Shown here piece by piece: positions 60,443 through 64,000 of a stretch of 64,000 nucleotides of DNA. A program made the position numbers and the translations under genes. Where the stretch lies: positions 1,240,001 to 1,304,000 of the forward strand of contig NZ_QFGA01000001.1 of the NCBI RefSeq assembly GCF_004369205.1, in the 5' to 3' direction. Under the pieces are notes generated by a model. That model was given only the letters and a program-made list of their open reading frames with translations, was not told the origin of the DNA and searched no databases. Every line of letters starts with the position of its first letter. Position 1 is the stretch's first letter. Source of the DNA: Pelotomaculum schinkii (GTDB taxonomy: Bacteria; Bacillota; Desulfotomaculia; Desulfotomaculales; Pelotomaculaceae).

Positions 60443-62749
60443 TTATGGTCTTCCATGATCCAACGGGTTTTTCACCTTCCCGATAAACAGGATCAAGCCG
60501 GTCCGGTCGTCTCTGATGACAAATATAAAAGGTTTATTCAAATAAAACTCCGGAGGGGTGTTTTCCCTGGGCATGGAAGATCCGGCTAAAACTACCGAAG
60601 TCAGAGCGGCGGCTTCAGTGCCCTCCTCATCCACACTGATAGTACATTTCTGGGATATATCGCTGATGTACAGGTTAAAGCCTGCCGACCTGTCCGCAAT
60701 CCCGGTAAAATCCGCGCTCCCGCTGTCAAAGGCGGAATCCAGCCCCATGCTTTTCAAATGACTAACCAGATCGTTTTTTTGCGCGAAGTTAAATTTGGGG
60801 AATTTTATTTTTACTTTCATATTCTCTAAGTTGCTGAGCGCTTTGTTAACTTCCGCATAGCCCACGCCGGGGAGATATGCGCCGGTACTGCTCTTGGGAA
60901 GAATGACCAGCATACTGCAGCCGTAATAATTGAAACTGCCTGCTTGAATTTGATCATCTTCATAATAACCGATCCGTCTTTCAGCGTTCATCATATCCAC
61001 CTTGACCGTACTGCCGTCGCTTAGCTGAAAATCTTCCTTTTGTGTTTTGGATTTATCAAATGGGCTCTGCCACTTTCCATTGAAGTAAAGGGAACTAAAC
61101 GCCACCATGGCTGTCTGGGGACTCACTTCAGATAAATAATTTTGGATCTTGTTGTGGGTTTTATCTTCAATCCACCGGTTCATGGCGGATACAGCGCTGT
61201 CATCAGCGAAGTTTACATTGTACGCATCAGCCTCGTAATAGGTTTTGGCGTCTTTTAAAAAACCGTCTTTTACTCGAAGGTTTTCCTGTATCCATAAAGA
61301 ATTGGCAAGCTCCACAAGGGTGGTTTTCTTTCCGTTTTCCTCGTAGCCCGAACGTATGAGGTTGTTTATGGTGTCGCGGTATTTTTCATTCATTTCCTTC
61401 GCGGGAAGCTGTTCCGGATTGATTATTGCGCTGATTTCCGCACGGGTCTTGCCGGCCGCTCCATTTGCCAGGACTGCCAGCATGGTAGAGACACTGACGG
61501 GGGATAAGATGGTATTTTGCCCCTCTTCCTCCACGGATATCTTTTGCAGGAGCTGAATACCCGCCTTATTTATTGCCATAAACAGCTTGCCTTCACCGGA
61601 CATACCGTTTTCAATATCTTCAGGCCTAGTTTGCTCTTTTACATTGTCGTTCAAGAAGCCGAAATCGTGTTTCAGCATCTCTTTCAACGCTGAAAACTCA
61701 ACCGGGAATTCCTGTATGCCGGCGGCATAGGGCCAATATTCGTACTGCTGGAAGTAAACCACAACCGCGTTATTGGAAAGGTAAAAATCCTGTTCGTCCT
61801 TGATGGTCTTGAAGGGTGCATTTTCAGACAGCATTCCTTCCTTAACCCTATTATTTATCTCATTCCTGACGGTATTGTTAATAAGAGAAACATAGTCCGC
61901 GTCACTCTTTACCAGATCCTTAAGCCTGTATTCTTCCCCTGTTTTCAGATCAAAAGTATGGGAGCTTTGCACCATCAGTCCATGCGCCCCCCCTGCGTAT
62001 TGGTAATCCATAAATACAACGCTCAACAGTCCGTTTTGATTGTATTTCAACCGGTAGTCAAAATAGGTTTCACACTTGTTTAGAGTGCCTGTATAACCCG
62101 ACGCCACGACCTTTTCCATTTCTTCAGCATTTTTCAGGCCTTCATTCCTGGCATCCGTTGCTGATTTCTCGAAAATGGAGTTGATACTGTCCTGCACGGT
62201 TTTGTCAGCCAAACCGTCAACCTGCGGATACTGTAAAGTTACTTTGATTTTATCGGTTTCAGAAGCTTCTTTCACTGTTTTAATGGAAATTGCGTTCTCT
62301 ATTACGCTTTCAAGTTGAATTATCCCATTTAGCCCGTCCCATTGAACTTTAAGCCCAAAGTTGTCGGAGAAAAAGTCCGTCCTCATGTACACTCTGTCCC
62401 CTATTGTGGTACCGCCGTTGAACCCCTTGCCTGAATAATCTCCACTCATATAACAAACATGATCATCTACGGTTATTTTATCGTTGTTCATATCAATCAT
62501 TATGTTTTTTCCGGTCTTGGAGACGGAAACCGTCTTATCCTTCTCCGACCACTGTATTTCATAGCCGAGCGCTTCACCAACCGCCCGCAACGGCAGGTAA
62601 ATGTCTCCTCCAAAAATATAGGCGCAAGCCTCAATTTTCGCATTATCCAGCACTATTGCGGCTTGCATTTTTTTTGCCGTAAAACCATACGCAGGCATAG
62701 CCAGAATCAAAGAAATAATGACTCCCATCATAATAGCCTTTTTGGTCAT
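60443..62749 (-). CDS. Exported stalk-PdaC-RsiV-serpin fusion protein
   Basis: 768 aa. Signal peptide 1-22; stalk domain about 28-140 (YLPLRAVGEALGYEIQWSEK); PdaC/DUF4163 about 150-250; DUF3298/RsiV about 255-370; then a full serpin domain about 385-766. Serpin marks: SVSTMLAVLANGAAGKTRAE, the shutter SLYFNGKWQSPFDKS, hinge EEGTEAAALTSVVL (about 705), PPEFYLNKPFIFVIRDDRTG and ILFIGKVKNP. Counting from the hinge places P1-P1-prime at Ser-Ser in VVLAGSSM. The small-residue hinge is typical of inhibitory serpins, so it should trap serine (or cysteine) proteases outside the cell. ATG at 62749 chosen for AAGGGG 9 nt upstream. Confidence 0.93.
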   Translation of the reverse strand: MTKKAIMMGVIISLILAMPAYGFTAKKMQAAIVLDNAKIEACAYIFGGDIYLPLRAVGEALGYEIQWSEKDKTVSVSKTGKNIMIDMNNDKITVDDHVCYMSGDYSGKGFNGGTTIGDRVYMRTDFFSDNFGLKVQWDGLNGIIQLESVIENAISIKTVKEASETDKIKVTLQYPQVDGLADKTVQDSINSIFEKSATDARNEGLKNAEEMEKVVASGYTGTLNKCETYFDYRLKYNQNGLLSVVFMDYQYAGGAHGLMVQSSHTFDLKTGEEYRLKDLVKSDADYVSLINNTVRNEINNRVKEGMLSENAPFKTIKDEQDFYLSNNAVVVYFQQYEYWPYAAGIQEFPVEFSALKEMLKHDFGFLNDNVKEQTRPEDIENGMSGEGKLFMAINKAGIQLLQKISVEEEGQNTILSPVSVSTMLAVLANGAAGKTRAEISAIINPEQLPAKEMNEKYRDTINNLIRSGYEENGKKTTLVELANSLWIQENLRVKDGFLKDAKTYYEADAYNVNFADDSAVSAMNRWIEDKTHNKIQNYLSEVSPQTAMVAFSSLYFNGKWQSPFDKSKTQKEDFQLSDGSTVKVDMMNAERRIGYYEDDQIQAGSFNYYGCSMLVILPKSSTGAYLPGVGYAEVNKALSNLENMKVKIKFPKFNFAQKNDLVSHLKSMGLDSAFDSGSADFTGIADRSAGFNLYISDISQKCTISVDEEGTEAAALTSVVLAGSSMPRENTPPEFYLNKPFIFVIRDDRTGLILFIGKVKNPLDHGRP

Positions 62750-63011
62750 AAATCGACACCCCTTCGCCAGCACAGCCGGAAACAACCGGTTTAAAATGTG
62801 AACTCAATTTATATGACGGCGAATATAAAGAGCAGGTTCACTATATAGTCCATTTTTTGTTAACTTGCCATATATTTAAGAAAACCTAAGATTTTCATGA
62901 AGCGGTTTGCAATATTTGCCTGCCGGAGCTGAAAGTGAGAAAGGCGGTTGACTATTTTCAAGCGGCGAATGACCGGGGAAATTCCAGCCGGAAAATTGAC
63001 GGCGATTTATT

Positions 63012-63047
63012 CAGCTGCCCCAAAACTACACCATTTTGGAGCAGCTG
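63012..63047 (-). terminator. Hairpin after the DUF4179 gene
   Basis: CAGCTGC-c-CCAAAA (63012-63025) pairs with TTTTGG-a-GCAGCTG (63034-63047): 13 bp with one mismatch, loop 8 nt. No T-tract follows, so it could be a weak terminator or an mRNA end. The rest of the 312-nt gap (62750-63061) holds the serpin leader, with an AAACCGG/CCGG short stem near 62780, and no ORF. Confidence 0.4.
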
Positions 63048-63061
63048 ATCTCATCCCCAAT

Positions 63062-64000
63062 CTATTTTACTTCAAAATCCGCCCGAATCTTTCGGCCTTC
63101 CTGTGATATAAGTTCAAAAGCCATATTCCCGGCAGGTTCTTTCATAGATGGAAAGTCGACCCGGCAGTTATCCACCCACTTTTCTCCCTCAGGCCTGCCT
63201 TGCCGCAGGGAGGAACCCGGCTCCAGTGCAACACCGCTGCTGTCAATCAGCTTGAAGGTGCAGTTTCCAACGGAATATCCACGGTATCTTTTTCTATCGC
63301 TGCCGGGTTGGATGAATTCATACTCCACCTCAGTTGCAGCAGGGGTAAAAAGCACCTTTTTCACCAGCAGAGTCCCCTCGCCGGTATCGATAGCTTTCAT
63401 CACCAGCGCTTCTTTTGTTTTTTCATCAACACCGGTGCGAGATACCGGTATTTTGAAACGGTAAGGGCTTCTTTTCAATTCCTCCAGGTCATCGGTTATG
63501 ACCACTTCCAGATCAAAACTATCGGGGAGGGTGAGTCCGGCGCCAGGCTGGAATTGCTCCAAACCAATATACATATTATCGATCTTGTCATGCCAGCCAC
63601 CGCCCCCGCCGGAGATGGCACGCCCATTATAGTAAAAATACGCATGGAAGTTCCTTTCGTCCGACAACTCTGCGCCGCTTACCACATAACCGACAGCAAA
63701 GCCGGTCTGGTCGTAATAGGCTTCCCTGATCGCCACAGTTATGCCTTGATCGGTGATCTGCAGATCATCAAATTTAGCTACATCCTCATCAGCTAAATTT
63801 CCCAGGCCGCTCGTGGCGAATTTTTCCCTTTCAAATACCGATCCGACAAACGGTATGTTTACCAGAACTTTGGCCATTGAAGGAGCCACAAAGCCGCTGC
63901 CAAAAATACAGGCGCAGAGCAAGAGCACCGAGGCGCCCATGATCATCCGTCTTTTCGCTTTAAGGTGCTTTTGGCCTTTGCTGACAGCCTTTTGTATGAC
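63062..64000 (-). CDS. DUF4179 membrane protein, anti-sigma-factor-like; N-terminus cut by window edge
   Basis: At least 312 codons; the frame is open to 64000. The visible start VIQKAVSKGQKHLKAKRRM is a basic cytoplasmic tail of the kind preceding the membrane span IMGASVLLLCACIFGSGFVA; the outside part (about 290 aa) is a DUF4179 beta domain with ITVAIREAYYDQTGFAVGYV. DUF4179 proteins are usually encoded right behind an ECF sigma factor and act as its anti-sigma or sensor; that gene would lie beyond the right edge. It is directly upstream of the serpin cluster on the same strand and may control it. Confidence 0.85.
   Translation of the reverse strand, partial: VIQKAVSKGQKHLKAKRRMIMGASVLLLCACIFGSGFVAPSMAKVLVNIPFVGSVFEREKFATSGLGNLADEDVAKFDDLQITDQGITVAIREAYYDQTGFAVGYVVSGAELSDERNFHAYFYYNGRAISGGGGGWHDKIDNMYIGLEQFQPGAGLTLPDSFDLEVVITDDLEELKRSPYRFKIPVSRTGVDEKTKEALVMKAIDTGEGTLLVKKVLFTPAATEVEYEFIQPGSDRKRYRGYSVGNCTFKLIDSSGVALEPGSSLRQGRPEGEKWVDNCRVDFPSMKEPAGNMAFELISQEGRKIRADFEVK

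Overview
The window comes from a low-to-mid GC, spore-former-type anaerobic Firmicute, most likely a member of the Peptococcaceae (Pelotomaculum/Desulfotomaculum relatives). This rests on three things: the complete methyl branch of the Wood-Ljungdahl pathway in one strand-consistent block (fhs, a GltD/ferredoxin/MvhD-like fusion, metV, metF, folD, fchA, nfnA, nfnB); strong AGGAGG-type ribosome binding sites with frequent TTG/GTG starts; and Gram-positive surface proteins (SLH domains, PdaC/RsiV-type stalk proteins, LysM). Species assignment is inference.

Layout. 1-6.3 kb: a sigma-54 activator cut by the left edge, its double-GAF histidine kinase, small hypothetical genes, a LysM remnant and a membrane-anchored exported protein. 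6.3-15.3 kb: asnS, a type-2 asparaginase/isoaspartyl peptidase, a creatininase-family amidohydrolase and a complete branched-chain amino acid ABC transporter (livGFHMK) led by a GntR/FadR regulator with a candidate operator. 15.5-17.0 kb: an IS91-type rolling-circle element with a small zinc-ribbon ORF. 17.3-27.3 kb: the folate-branch C1 cluster plus the NfnAB electron-bifurcating transhydrogenase; together these turn formate into methyl-THF (or run in reverse) and balance NADPH, NADH and ferredoxin. 28-39 kb: alkaline phosphatase, an RluA-type pseudouridine synthase, RecQ, a Phd antitoxin with a truncated toxin, a lipoprotein and a giant Lhr-type helicase. 39-46 kb: an OmpR-type two-component system, an SLH/beta-propeller surface protein, a DUF1287 protein and a PdaC/RsiV-like protein.

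46.5-55 kb is an accessory, decaying defence and toxin island: a shortened Fic protein, degenerate CRISPR repeats, an orphan frameshifted Wadjet jetA, a P-loop ATPase relic, a HEPN/MNT toxin-antitoxin pair, a compact three-helix RNA-like element, an orphan cas6, a fragment of a PdaC paralogue, an ArsR-regulated operon of tiny membrane proteins with a very clear operator, an EamA transporter, a second jetA fragment that preserves the original reading frame, and a VapBC pair with a palindromic promoter. 55-64 kb is a secretome cluster on the minus strand: a DUF4179 anti-sigma-like protein cut by the right edge, a stalk-PdaC-RsiV-serpin fusion, a long repeat protein ending in a PrcB-like domain, a YcdB/PepSY-like protein and another exported protein. 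Serpin plus PrcB suggests extracellular protease control. A 90 percent identical 60-bp block and three PdaC-type copies show that this secretome has been duplicated and shuffled locally.

Short palindromic repeats recur in intergenic gaps at about 9.7, 17.3, 25.1-25.4 and 52.8 kb. No rRNA or tRNA gene and no intact CRISPR array was found.
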